A stretch of 64,000 nucleotides of DNA from Limnomonas spitsbergensis (GCA_037349105.1 JAYJMM010000116.1:2728001-2792000); one strand, 5' to 3'; shown: positions 48,901 through 64,000, counted from the first letter of the stretch. Notes: a model not told the origin generated them from the sequence alone. Program-made: numbers and translations.

Positions 48901-51252
48901 CGTACCGCAGCCACCAAAGGCCCCATTGGGACAAAAACTGGACCGGCCTGCAGCCAGAGGCCCAGAAGGCGGGGTTGGCCACACCTGGTGCCTCTGCCCA
49001 TAGGCAGAAGTGTAGCTGACATATAGTTGAGTCATGTGTACATTCCACAATTGTTCCGCAATTCTCCTCAGCCTACTCACCAAGGCATCCAGCCAAATTT
49101 TTCCCTACCAGCCCCACCTGGCCGAACGTTCAGCAGGGCCCAGCGGGTATGCACCGTTCTAAACTCACCAAGGCATCCACAACGTGCCATGCACGAGGAC
49201 GTCCGTATCGCTATACTCCTCAAGGAAGTCACTGACGAGGCAGAACTTGTTCCAGTCCTTGCACAGGTCGAACTCCCGGGAGATGCACATGATGTGCTGC
49301 AAAGCATATCATGTGGAGCACCAAGAAATCAGGACGCAAAATATGATGTGATGCAAAGCATATCAGGTGGAGTACCCAAGGGATCAGGACGCAAAAGAGG
49401 GGCGAAAGGGTCTCGAGCTGCGATATTAATTCATGCATTTCATACAGGGGGGGGGGGGGAGAGGAATCGTTGTCACTGCCAACTTCCGTCATACAGACTG
49501 ACAAGCATAACAAACACCCCCAATGTTGTTATATATATTATACATATATGCCAGCTACTGTATCATTGACAGAACTGAAACCACATAAGTGAATAAGTAA
49601 ATAACATATCCCAGCAGTACCCCCTGCCGATGCGGCGCATGCATGCTACTAGTATGGCAACACTCCCACCACCACTGGCCACTCGGGCAAAGCGCCACGC
49701 AGGCGCTCATTACAATATAGATATGCCAGCTTCTCCATGCTTTCCTTTGTTATTCCTATTTCCACACAGACTGTTCCAGGTTTCCAGGTTTTGCCCAAGC
49801 CTTCTCTACCTCAGCTGGGGCTTCAAGCACGCAACGTGCTCTGAAGCAGTGGACAGTGCTGCCTTGTGCGTGGCGGTACAGCAGGCTGAGGTCTCCATCA
49901 GACACCTTGTCCCAGTCTACAAAAGGGGTGGAAAGCACAGCTGCCATCAGCGCGCTGCCATCTAGGAGAAGGAGGTGATAGACTCACCTTAACGCCGCAA
50001 GACGCCGCATTCTTGTTCTTGAAAACGGAGCAAAAAAATCTAGTCTATCGAGCATCATTCTCAGGATCGTAGAGAGCATGGATCTGGGAAGTATTAGCAA
50101 AAACGTGCAGGACGTGCAGGACGTGCACGGTAAACACAGCCATGTCCCATGCTTCGGCAAAATGGTTGGCCTGATGGCCTTCTCATTCCAGCCCCTTCAG
50201 CTTATTTAATATTCATCAGACTCAGTCCAGTCCACCATGCCTACCTTTATCACTGCCTTCGCTTTCCAAAATGGCCTTCACATTCCCAGCGCTGCTCAAC
50301 ACTCTATTCACATCCAAACCCTCAGCTTCAAAGCTGGACTTCAACTCCTCAGCCAGCTCTGAAGCTGACTTCCCGCTGTCCTCCAAGTACTGCGCCAGCA
50401 TCTGAGGGCAGTAGACCCACATGGCATGTTATGAACATGGCATGGGCCTGGCCATGCGCCCATGCAGCTAGAAATAAGTGTTAAGAGGGGCTGGTGTTGA
50501 AAGAGGCATATTTGTAGGCGGACAAAATCGGATTCTGAACAGCTCAAGTTGTTATTGAAGTTCATGAGGCCTTTCCTCCTGATTCACACGGGATTCCGCA
50601 TGCCCCATAGACTGATCACTTAACGGTAGGCTGCTTTGGGGAGCACTTATAGGAGGCTGGCTGCTTGTGCTCTCGCCCCTTGTGTTTTGAACGCAGTGCC
50701 CTACTATGTACTCACCCCGCTCGCCCTGCAGCCTCTGAGCTGCCTTGATAATGAAATAATAGTTTGAATATCGGTGACATGAGAGTGGCCTTTATGGCTG
50801 CTGCTTGCTTCAGGTGCTCTGGGTGCAGTTGGGAGCCGTTGGTCCTCGGACGCATGCGTTATATCCTCGTCAAGGGGGTCCTCGCATGCGCTGAAGAAGG
50901 CTGTGGAGGTTGCGCTGCCAGCCCAAGACTCCCTGTTCCCTTTTGAGTAGCTTTCCCTGGCTGCGGAGAGGTCAGGTTGCCCATTGAAGCAGGTTGCCCC
51001 CCTTCCATGTGCAGGAGCACTGCCATGGATGGTCTTGGCGTCATGTCCGGCTTCATGTGCGTAATCATTGTCGCTTTGCTCTACCTGCGCGTTAAGTTGC
51101 CTAAATTGCTGAGAATACAAAATGCTTGACTGCCTTGGGTTCTCACTTGTAGGCGTTTGAAGCAGTTGAACATTAGCCCGTCCCGGTCCCGTCGTAGAAT
51201 TTACGGTGGGGGTGAATTTACGGCCGTGGGCATGGCTTCGAAGTAAGCCCAC
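45940..51252 (-). CDS. START-domain lipid-binding protein
   Basis: Eight exons with unbroken phase give 475 residues: 51252-50716, 50401-50245, 49961-49810, 49296-49169, 48452-48350, 47504-47359, 47008-46945, 46080-45940 (stop TAG). The first 179 residues are Ser/Gln/His-rich and probably disordered. Next is a short acidic helical segment (MLAQYLEDSGKSASELAEEL). From about residue 235 the pattern fits a START/Bet v1-like lipid-transfer fold: DGDLSLLYRHAQG, VHCFRARCVLEAPAE, HIMCISREFDLCKDWNKF, LWMPWPLSNLDLLIQATGID, CMVIDVGMPETVP, FEFHRGSFLMFEPLP, NVPQFFISFVLRTLAPFIYR. The C-terminus is a charged helix (LEQRQELYPVIRERINEYLK). The family binds sterols or other lipids; ligand and location are unknown. 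If the M at 50401 were the true start, a 296-residue form would result. Confidence 0.82.
46567..46762 (+). mobile_element. MITE of the TACCGTAGA family
   Basis: A 196-bp element with inverted ends TACCGTAGATTTAATTTGCC and AGGCAAACCAAATCTACAGTA, with CTTCCCTCAGG/TGAGGGAAGG just inside them and an interior TGCTGCCCTCAGGGCAAAC. It lies in a START-gene intron and is flanked by TATGTTCAGATTYTATCT direct repeats. Confidence 0.85.
47095..47300. repeat. 26-bp minisatellite, START-gene intron
   Basis: About eight units of GGTTTGCTGTACACCGGTGC plus AACAGT. The frames open across it in both directions are repeat products. Confidence 0.9.
47880..48349. repeat. 76-bp array derived from a START-gene splice donor
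   Basis: Six units with CAGGGTAACCATTGATACAC, CGACACTGTTTCCAGTATGA and GCCAGTTTTAAGTTCAGG. On the minus strand each reads CTGGAAACAGTGTCGGTGTAT, against the true exon end CCGGAAACAGTCCCGGTGCGT (48350-48370). The array therefore consists of copies of the exon's last codons plus donor and intron start. Confidence 0.85.
48885..49035 (+). repeat. SINE-like interspersed repeat copy
   Basis: Family member in a START-gene intron: GCCACCAAAGGCCCCATTGG, GGCCGGCCTGCAGCC-like core, GGTTGGCCACACCTGG and a GTAGCTGACATATAGTTGAG tail. Confidence 0.55.
49070..49400. repeat. Both ends of a START-gene exon duplicated
   Basis: Donor side: ACTCACCAAGGCATCCA occurs at the true donor (49163-49179) and again at about 49075-49091, separated by a dispersed-module piece with GGGCCCAGCGGGTATGCACC. 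Acceptor side: GATGTGNTGCAAAGCATATC occurs at the true acceptor (about 49290) and again at about 49345. Confidence 0.75.
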
Positions 51253-53229
51253 AATGATTGTTCAACATTTATGATTGATGACGATGGTTGATCCCAGGAA
51301 AAGGCGCTGTGGAGATGAAGGCTAAACTTAGGGACAACCACGATCACACTATGCGCATGACAGGTCTTCACTCAATTACTTACTCAACTGTGGACATGGA
51401 CCGTACATGCCGTATATTTGCGGTTTCGTAGGAAAGGTGGCCTGTGATTGGAAGTCTGTCAACTCCTGCGTCGAACAATCAAATGCTGATAGAGGAATGT
51501 TTATATATGTCGATTCCGACAATGCTGAACTGGCATGCAGTACTATGCCTATGAGAACGAGAATACGAGTGGCTGGCCAGATTCTGGACAGCAGGGACGA
51601 TCAACAGAAAGATAGGAAAGGATTGGGAACCCAAATTATATGTAGGTTGGAAGGAGAAGCTGCCCTGAGGGCATGCCAGCTAAAGGGAGTAAGGCCAGGC
51701 CAGCCTACTTGAGGCATACATAAGCGAGTTCGTAGCAATGGCGTAAATTGTAGGGAGAGCAACGGCGTGAATTGTAGGGTGGTGAGTTGGGTAGGAAACC
51801 TATCTCCCATGAAAAAATGAACATTCAGGTAGAGGCAACATGCGGCTCCTTTCTTGACCGGCAGACAGAAAGCCGGACACTGTGAGATCCATTGTCACGA
51901 GGCAGCAGTGAACGTGAAGTTCCACTGCGCACAGAAGACATTGGAGTGCTAAGTGCCCTTTATAGGGGTTAACTAGCGTGTGCAGGAGCGATAAACTACT
52001 TTGCAGACATCAGATAATGACCCTAGCTGCGCCATTGCAGTCTTCATGTCGATCTGCGTTAAAAAATCTAACTTGCATAAAAGCCAGACCCCTCTTGACA
52101 TGCAATTTGGGCATTACGGGGGGGGGTCAAGGCTCCGCAAGGAGGAGCATTGTTGTTCTACGTCCACTGAGTGATGCAGTGAAGCTGCCTCGGTAGTTGC
52201 TACCAATTAAGCAATGACAATATGTGAGCATCGTTTAAGGGTCTTAACATTCACAGACAACCCAGTGGCCCCAAGGAATCATCAACAGGAGAAAGAGTGC
52301 AAGAAAAGGATTGAGAGGCTGGCCAAGGGCGAGTCACTCTCTTTGGCCAGCCTCTGTCCTATACTAGCGCGCGATTACGTCTCTATTATTTCCTACTCCG
52401 GCAGCTCTCGCTCCCACTCTTGCTCAAGGACGGAGCCCACCCACAAGGCCATCTCCGCTGCAATGCTGGCCTCCACTACTCCGGGTATCATTGCGACGAC
52501 CTTAGACATCACCTTCAGCTGCCTGCTCCTCTTTCCAGCCTTTTGTCTGTCAATTCACTTTTCTTACCCATTTTCCGTTTTTTTCTGCCTTTTTCTATGT
52601 AGACGCCAACGCGGCTGAGCCTTTTTGAGCAGGGCCCAGAGGTGTAACGTGATTGACCTTCAGCTGCCTGAATGCCCAGTTGATGGGGGTCCCCGGTCTG
52701 CTGCCAGCAGCTCTGCACTACAGCTTGAGCATGCCAGCTGATTTCCGTACTGAGGTGATGAGGCCACAACCTGGCCACTCTGAGGTTACATCCCCCGGCA
52801 GATGAAGGAATTGCCAGATCAGGGGCCATCCGCAACTGGCGATGCGCTAACTGTTTGCAAGGTGCACGACCATTTGATATTTGTGAATCAATTGGTTGAC
52901 ACCATAAGAAGCGCCATATTAAGCTGATTGACATTTAACCCTGCCCCCCACCCAGGATTCTGATTGTTGACAGGTGTAAAGGTTTTACTATGTTCAGGAG
53001 GCTATGGATTGGCTGGAGGTGAAGGGGGTCAGCCAGGATTCGTTGCATTTGTTTGTGTATGGTTGTTTTGACGTTTTTGCCCTCCCTCGGCTCCATCGGG
53101 CGTTTTCTTTTTTTTCAACTGATTGTGTGTTGATACTTATCAGAACACACAGCCCTACGGGCATGCACTGTCCTAAATTATGTTTAAAAACAGAAGAAGT
53201 AGCGTATATGTATACGGTATACCACGACC
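51253..53229. other. Divergent intergenic region, START-gene upstream side
   Basis: No gene recognised. Open frames at 51407-51712 and 52214-52618 (plus) have no recognisable family. A dispersed-module piece (GAGCAGGGCCCAGAGGTGTAA) is at about 52595-52660, another at 53150-53190. Confidence 0.45.
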
Positions 53230-53421
53230 CCGGGGGTATACCTAGAATGATGGCACGATATTCAGTGGAGCAGTTTTTTTCTGCAAGTCGAGCCCTGGTG
53301 TGAGGCTTCGAGACGCGTAGCGTCGAGAAGTCTCACATCAGCGCGAGACTTGCAGAGACAAACTTCGAGACTGAATATCGGGCCATTATTCGAGGTGTGC
53401 CCCCAGGGGGAGGGGTATAAC
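53230..53421. mobile_element. Foldback (hairpin) element, about 190 bp
   Basis: One long imperfect inverted repeat centred on GAGACGCGTAGCGTCGAG at about 53310. Outer arms pair GGGGGTATACC with GGGGGAGGGGTATAAC-type sequence, inner arms pair GTGTGAGGCTTCGAG with CGAGAAGTCTCACA, and CGATATTCAGT with ACTGAATATCG. No coding capacity. Confidence 0.8.
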
Positions 53422-53989
53422 TGATGTATCCCCGCGAGGCGCGATGGTGAAATGGACACCATGCATACAATGTGCAGCGAAGTCCAAGCAAAATAAATAA
53501 GCGGCACGGTACCCTTCAGAGCCTTCGGAGCTCCAATTTTGAATCTGACAGCTTGTGTGTGGCACACGCCTAGAGCACCAGGCTGTCCATGAGGCTTCGT
53601 GTCCTATACGTTTGGATCCTTAATACATCACCAACATCATTATAAAGCCCGCGCTCGTTGCGTATATGCCTCATAGAGCACAATGCAGAATGAAGGAAAT
53701 CGCGGCCAGCTGAACAGGCTGCTACCACGCTGTACATGGGATGTTGCGCCAATGGCAGTTGTGTCCTAGGCAGATTGTTCTTGAATTTGATAATTACGCG
53801 TATGACAAGTGAATGCTTGATCTGGTCTGACGAAGTTCGCTTACTTATGATGTATTAGTTTCCTTTGCTATACATTTCCTTGCTTGCGAGCAAGCATTCT
53901 GTCTTATATCCTGACATTATCATGGAGCACTTTCTTGAATGAGCAGTTGATGACTGGAGGATTGAACACTTGAGGACCTCGAAGACCAA

Positions 53990-54250
53990 ATGTCAAATAC
54001 TGGTTTAATTATTAGTTCTACCCGCATATATCTCGTGGCCGTAGATATTGATCTAATTATTCTACTGGTATAAATTTCATGGCCGTCAAATATTGTTTGA
54101 ATTATTCTTCCGGCATAGATTTCATGACTGTCAAATATTGATTTAATTATTCTACCGGTATAGATCTCCTGGCCGTCAAATATTGATTTAATATATTCTA
54201 CCGGTAAAGATTTCATGGCTGTAAAATATTGATTTAATTATTCTCCAGGC
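53990..54250. repeat. 45-bp AT-rich minisatellite
   Basis: Five to six units of AATATTGATTTAATTATTCT and ACCGGTATAGATTTCATGGC plus TGTCA. Because the unit is a multiple of three, a 15-residue repeat frame stays open on the minus strand; it is not a gene. Confidence 0.9.
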
Positions 54251-54440
54251 AATTGTTTCTTTGCAAATTGTTTCCTCCAGCAAGCGATGAGCAAACCAGT
54301 TTATTGAAATAGCCAGCACATCATTAATCAGCCCCACCCGCACAAGGGGGTACAGCAACTAAGCCGCTCCCAATTGGCACCAAAAGGGGCGCAATCGGCC
54401 TATTCTGGGCAACGCCTGATGGACCAAATTATGCTAATTC

Positions 54441-54780
54441 GTAGGTAAATATGGTAGCGACAGCAGAGGAATCGGTAGGCCAATATAAGCAGCAAATGTG
54501 TCACAGCATATAACCGTAAACGATACAATACGGTGTATATGGGTGAAGCTTGGCGATAACGGTCGAATCCCACCATAAAAGGTTCCAGTACATGGACGAA
54601 CACCCCTTGGTAGTGGTTGAGGAGCCCACCAACATACTCCCCCCCCAACCACTTCCAATGGTGGTTAACTCCATGGGGGGTTCGCTTCTGTTCGGATGAT
54701 TTTATGGTAGGATTCGACCGTTATCGCCAAGCAGCCATATACACCGTATTGTATCGTTTACGGTTATATGCTGTGACAGC
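54441..54780. mobile_element. Foldback element with ~140-bp arms
   Basis: Arms at about 54495-54640 and 54650-54780 are inverted copies: CACAGCATATAACCGTAAAC against GTTTACGGTTATATGCTGTG, TTGGCGATAACGGTCGAATC against GATTCGACCGTTATCGCCAA, and CGAACACCCCTTGG against CCATGGGGGGTTCG. A tRNA-like TCGAATCCCACC string inside is part of the arm. Confidence 0.85.
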
Positions 54781-55022
54781 TGTCGCGCGATAACTCGGTA
54801 ATCGTGATATAATGGTATCCATCCATGATATCCCATCGAGGCCTGCCTAGTGTAGAGGACATTCACCACCAGGGATCGAACAGCCCACCTCGCGGTGGCA
54901 CAACCCGAGCCCTGTGCGGACCTTCCTGGGAGTTTCCTTCATCCCACTACACTGGTCATGTACCGGAAGGGATAAAATGGATGGATACCACTATATCACG
55001 ATTACCGAGTTATCGTGCGACA
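54781..55022. mobile_element. 242-bp MITE with ~46-bp terminal inverted repeats
   Basis: Ends are TGTCGCGCGATAACTCGGTA and TACCGAGTTATCGTGCGACA, with pairing continuing to ATGGTATCCATCCAT. It adjoins the foldback element. TAGGTAAAYATGGTAGCGAC flanks the pair on both sides (54441 and 55049), suggesting both lie inside a larger, direct-repeat-flanked unit. Confidence 0.85.
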
Positions 55023-55799
55023 AATGGTCAACCAAATGATGAAAACTGGTAGGTAAACATGGTAGCGACAGCAGTGCAATCGGTAGGCCAATCCGGGCAA
55101 AAATGGTAGCCAAGGAGTAGCTATTTCGGTATGAGGGTTTTGACTCATCAGGGGTCTCATTTTGCTGCCTGTAACTTTTTCTGAATTTAGCCTACACATG
55201 TCATTATGACAGTTAACGAAGCTACGTTTCCGACGAAACCATTTCTTTACAGACAAGTAATCAGAGGTGCTGCTGCGCAGCACGAAAAACGGCAGAGCAG
55301 TCAGGTACGTGACTTTTTAGAGGGCAGGCGCAGTCAGGTGCGGACGGGGTCACCTGGACCCCATGCAAACCCCCTCGCCATGTTGCAGGATTTCAAAATA
55401 TTTGTCACAACTCTATCGCTGGCTAAGTGCGTGTGTTAAATCATGCGTATCGAATTGCGCATAGAGAAGCGAAGCCACAGCTGTCGGCCGTCGCGTGACA
55501 CCAGGGGACAGCGTGACGACACCTTACGTCATCCGCTGTGAGATCTAGCCTTGGTAGCTGAGTTTCTCATTTCTGCACCTCGGTCTTTGAGGTCTGACAG
55601 GAATAACCTTCATAAATACAGCCGGTTGATTTGCGCTGTAGCGCATAAAGTTGCCGTGACGTTACAGAAACATCAGGCGGACGGACTGACTGACTGACAG
55701 ACTGACGGACGGAAACGGGTGGAAACTGGGGGCATCGCCCCCGCGACCTTCGGCCGCCCGGGGGGGCTCTGCCGAAAAAGATAAAAACTACTCGGGCGC

Positions 55800-57590
55800 A
55801 CTGACTTCAGAGAGACGAGGCATGAGATCAGGAATGGGACAAGATACCGATTTGTTCTCTAGGACTTTTTAAGATATGCCAGAATCATTCAGTGTGCGAT
55901 AAGTGAACTTCCCCCGGGTCCACTTATCACTCCATCACTCCTGCCAGCACAGGCAGGCAGGCGGTGGCCACCGCGGTGGTCGAGGGCGGTGGTGGCAGGC
56001 GACGAACTCCAAGTATAGCATCTCACGCAGACATTGCAATACCGATCGTGAATTTAACGCACCTCGGAAATGGATAGCAAAGGTCAGCGTGCGAATTCGA
56101 GCAATCCTACAATAAGCCGAGGGCGCCCTGGTCAGAGTCGTCAGGCAGGGGTGCAGGTTGTGCACGGCACCTGGACATTGCACAGGTAAGACACATAACA
56201 ATCGAGGCCTTCAGATCGCAAGTCGCAATCGGGATCACTGCCAGCGAGTCGGAGCGATGAGGACCCGGTCGAAGCAGGCAGGGTCGCAGGCGCCAGGCGA
56301 TGCAAGGCTCCGCAACATTGTGCAAGCAAGCCGACAATCGATGCAGGTCGTTACAAACAATTAAGATATTCGAAGGAAAGATCGCTGCCACTCAGTCAAG
56401 CCGCAAGAATGGGGGTCCCAGCGAAATACCTGGCCTACTACCGTAGTCGCATGCATGGCCACAGCCATTGCTTGCTCACTTTGCTGGAGACATAGGACCA
56501 GGCAATCAAGTGTAACCACCCATCCATGCAGCCCCAGGCCCCATCTAGAAACATGCATGGAATGTCGCCCACCCGTCCAGACTTGCATGGTGCACTAGTG
56601 TCACGACGTATGACTGCACCGTGCGTTTGACCGCACCAACCGCTTTTCGGTTGAAAGTTATGTGTGAACTTGAACAAGTGTGTTTGCCGTCTTAAGTGAT
56701 CCCGAACAGGGTCCTTTACTTTTTCTTTACTTTCTTACTTGATTTCACGGCCTTCAATAGCCTCTTAACGTGTCCAGCTATTGTTCTTGAGCATCGCTTC
56801 TGTCATCAAAGTCTTACTAAGGGGAAACTGGCAGAGCATCTAGGCCAACAGCGACCCTATAAGCATCAACAAGTCTCCTAACACGAAGCTGGCAGAGCAT
56901 CTAGGCCAACAGTCGACTATCAGCAGCAATTAGAGTTATTCCTGCCCCTTAACAAGGCATATCCGCATATCTCCAGTCCTACAGCTGGATATTACCACCA
57001 CCCAACCATCACATCTCCACTACAAAGCCTTTCTTGTGGCTCCAAGTCGACCATCTGATTTATCAGAGATATCTTCAGTCATCAGAAGTCGCCAAGCAAG
57101 CGACTCATCACAGCAGATCAACGGCCACATTCGCCCAAGATCGTCCCAGGAAGTCTAGAAGTACCTCAAGAGTCAAGGCTGTACGGAATCCTGTCAACAA
57201 CATCGAAGAAGTCCAGGTGAAGTAGCTAGAGCTAGCATCTGTTATCGAGCTGAGTTCGCTGAGTTACAGCAGTGAATCGAGAAGCTCCTACTATAAGCTA
57301 TGTAAGAGTTTATTTGTTTAGGGTGCACCCCATTCCTTAGGGTGCACCCCTGTGCCGCGACACTAGGACGTAGGAGACGGAAGCATGTGCAACCCGATCG
57401 GCACCCAGTTCCTTAGAGAGAAAGCTTGCTTGCACATTGTCAACTAAGATGTTATGGGTTTTGGGTATTGTGTCTTTTCTGAAAAGAAATATGTCCCATG
57501 TCACTCAGCCCGGTATTCAAAAGGCAACATGCCAAATGGCAGGCCGCAAGGCCGTCACCAAGTTAACAGGCATACAAAATCATTTTCGGG
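55800..57590 (+). repeat. Dispersed repeat family R1, copy C, split by a solo LTR
   Basis: Same ends as copy B (CTCGGGCGCACTGACTTCAG, GTTAACAGGCATACAAA). The two halves join cleanly at GCACTAGGACGTAGGAG if 56599-57362 and one CTAG are removed. Copy C carries a 4-bp CCGT insertion near 56452 relative to B. Confidence 0.85.
56599..57362. mobile_element. Solo LTR, 764 bp
   Basis: Begins TGTCACGACG, ends GTGCCGCGACA (5'-TG...CA-3') and is flanked by CTAG (ACTAG if the shared A is counted) on both sides. The empty site is seen in copy B at about 42200. A short inverted repeat (TGTC.CG / CG.GACA) and a TGTAA near 57301 fit an LTR. No internal gag-pol remains. Confidence 0.85.
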
Positions 57591-58114
57591 AGAACCCAAG
57601 TCTACCAGCCTACCTGCCCCCCCACTTTGCGTCTTTGCCCTCTCTCCTCCCGGGAGGCTCCCAACTTGCAAACCTTACCATCGACGTAAATCCAATTTCA
57701 CCCGCCCCTAGCCACGCCACCCCTGGCAGGCCATAGCCGACGTATCTTGTTTGACCCCCACCCCACCTCTTGGCAAAAAATAATTGTAAGACCAGAAAGC
57801 TCTCATCTAGCAATTCATCTAGCTGTACAGTCTACAATTTTGGAGGATTGGGCACATACGTTTACCCTTTGCCCCTCGTGACTGACCCGGTGCTTCCGGT
57901 ATGTTAATGACGTTACACCCGGTGCTTCCGGTATGTGCCATGTGCCATGTGCTGCTGACTCAATGTATGGCATCCCCCGCAAAAGTGTGGCTGTACATCA
58001 GACGTTGAAGTGTGGTTGGCACGTGAATCTGCTGAAGTGCTGATTCTGCCAAGGCACAGTGATCACCTCATTGTCTTTTGTATTTAACCGAAACATAAGC
58101 ATTGGATCACACAG
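57591..58114. other. Intergenic, upstream of N-acetylglutamate kinase
   Basis: Likely promoter region for the plus-strand kinase. A short duplicated CCCGGTGCTTCCGGTATGT lies near 57888 and 57918. No TATA element or transcription start can be fixed by eye. Confidence 0.4.
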
Positions 58115-63154
<5,040 letters not shown>

Positions 63155-63528
63155 TGAGGGTTAAGATATCTAAATTTGGAGGCCATGCCTCATACATAGG
63201 TTTGCCTCTCACAAGGGGCATTTGTAACTATAGAATTTTGTTTGGGGGTGAACCGGACGGAGAGGGTCGCCCAGCGAGACAGAGGGTCTTTCTTGAGAAT
63301 TGCGTGCTGCCCGACACTCCTGCCACATGGTTTCACATCTGCAATGATTTTAAGAATCAGAGAAGAAGAGGCCATCCCAAAATCATTGTTTTCATACCTA
63401 GATCGCTGAAAGAGAAGTCTGGACTCTTACGTCCTTCCCGTGACGGTGTCGTGCATAACTGACAGATATGTTCGTTCTACGATGAATGTCGCATGTGTTT
63501 AGTATCATAGCAGAGGCTATCTTATGCC
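63155..63528. other. Intergenic: NAGK 3' region and next promoter
   Basis: A 374-bp gap between two plus-strand genes. TGTAA, a typical green algal poly(A) signal, is at 63223-63227, 69 nt after the NAGK stop. The frame 63240-63462 shows no family. Confidence 0.45.
63223..63227 (+). terminator. TGTAA poly(A) signal of NAGK
   Basis: TGTAA 69 nt past the stop codon, in a T-rich context. Known as the usual poly(A) signal in volvocine and other chlorophyte algae; function here is inferred from position. Confidence 0.4.
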
Positions 63529-64000
63529 ATGTCAGGCGAGGACAGTGACCACGCGCACGCAGTCCGGGACAGGCGAGCCTCGACAGGTGCCATCCTGTGG
63601 GATGGTTTGCTGGGCAAAAGGCTGACGGCAAGTATACTTTTTATATTTTTTCACTGCTTTTGAACTGGCTCTCCAAAATTATTGTCTTACCGCGTTCTGC
63701 CGTTGCAGTCATTCTGGTTTGAAGATGGGTGGTTCGACGGCACGATCACCGCATACGTACCGGAGAACAAGGAGTATCCATTCGTGATTGAGTATGATGA
63801 AGATGGCGACCAGGAGAGGGCGAGGTTTGAGGATGACCTTCAAATGTTGACTGCCTGCGGCATGGATGAGGAGGACCCCGCAGTGACAATGCGTCCTGTG
63901 AAATGGCCAGAATCCATGCCCATCCTTTCCCGAGGCAACGCATGTGCGCATGGGGCATCGAAAGCAAGCAAGCCATGCGCGGCATCAGGGCAGATCCAGC
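63529..64000 (+). CDS. Tudor-like domain protein, 5' portion
   Basis: Truncated by the right window edge. Exon 1 (63529-63627) reads MSGEDSDHAHAVRDRRAS and ends LLGKRLT at a GC donor (GCAAGT). Exon 2 starts at 63709 (SFWFEDGWFDGTITAYVPEN) and is open to the end. The joined reading, GKRLT-SFWFEDGWFDGTI then EYPFVIEYDEDGDQERARF, fits a Tudor/PTM-type barrel, in which a chromatin protein binds methylated lysine or DNA: a 'lvGkri...F...gwF.G.i' start and 'y.V.YeDGD.E' end are typical. If no splice occurs, exon 1 runs into a stop within about 10 codons, which supports the GC-AG intron. The rest of the protein, and so its function, cannot be seen. Confidence 0.6.

Noticed and set aside
53920..54216. 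A 98-codon frame with IKSIFDGHEIYTGRI repeats
   Set aside because: Product of a 45-bp AT-rich tandem repeat whose unit is divisible by three.
54545..54580. A tRNA-like T-loop string (GGTCGAATCCCACC)
   Set aside because: No acceptor stem or anticodon arm around it; it is part of a foldback-element arm and occurs inverted in the partner arm.

Overview
This window looks like nuclear DNA from a green alga or a close relative in the green lineage. Five protein-coding genes can be rebuilt from spliced, phase-consistent exons, and one more enters at the right edge. The lineage call rests on dense GT-AG introns, a plant/algal-type N-acetylglutamate kinase with a transit-peptide-like N-terminus, a plant-like mitochondrial FtsH protease, a plastid-type LEA-like protein, TTTAGGG-like interstitial repeats, and a TGTAA poly(A)-like signal after one gene. 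Species was not determined. Almost none of the long open frames are genes: real exons are 32-540 nt and much of the DNA is intronic or intergenic repeat.

Layout. 195-4512 (minus): 5' two-thirds of a mitochondrial m-AAA protease (FTSH3/FTSH10/AFG3 type), whose 3' end lies left of the window. 7051-12272 (minus): a complete 284-residue plastid-type, two-membrane-span LEA-like protein. 13107-33301 (minus): an 18-exon poly(ADP-ribose) polymerase with the order basic linker, WGR, WWE, basic/NLS linker, WGR, PARP regulatory domain, ART catalytic domain; its extreme N-terminus is unresolved. One of its introns holds a 5.4-kb array of a 23-bp satellite. 33949-39668: a 5.7-kb element with about 0.8-kb inverted terminal repeats and an 8-bp target duplication. 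39.7-45.9 kb: intergenic repeats, including a GC-rich tract with weak organellar rRNA resemblance. 45940-51252 (minus): a complete 475-residue START-domain protein. 51.3-58.1 kb: a divergent intergenic region with foldback elements, MITEs, a solo LTR and a dispersed repeat. 58115-63154 (plus): complete plastid N-acetylglutamate kinase. 63529-64000 (plus): start of a Tudor-like-domain gene.

The genes do not form a pathway or operon. The unifying feature is structural: in FtsH, the LEA-like gene, PARP and the START gene, intronic tandem repeats are repeatedly copies of the neighbouring exon end with its splice site. At least a dozen such cases occur here. The most interesting protein is the double-WGR, WWE-containing PARP.

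Exon coordinates were read by eye from splice consensus, phase continuity and family resemblance, without alignment software. Phase adds up across every reconstructed gene, but single-base boundary errors are possible and repeat limits are approximate.
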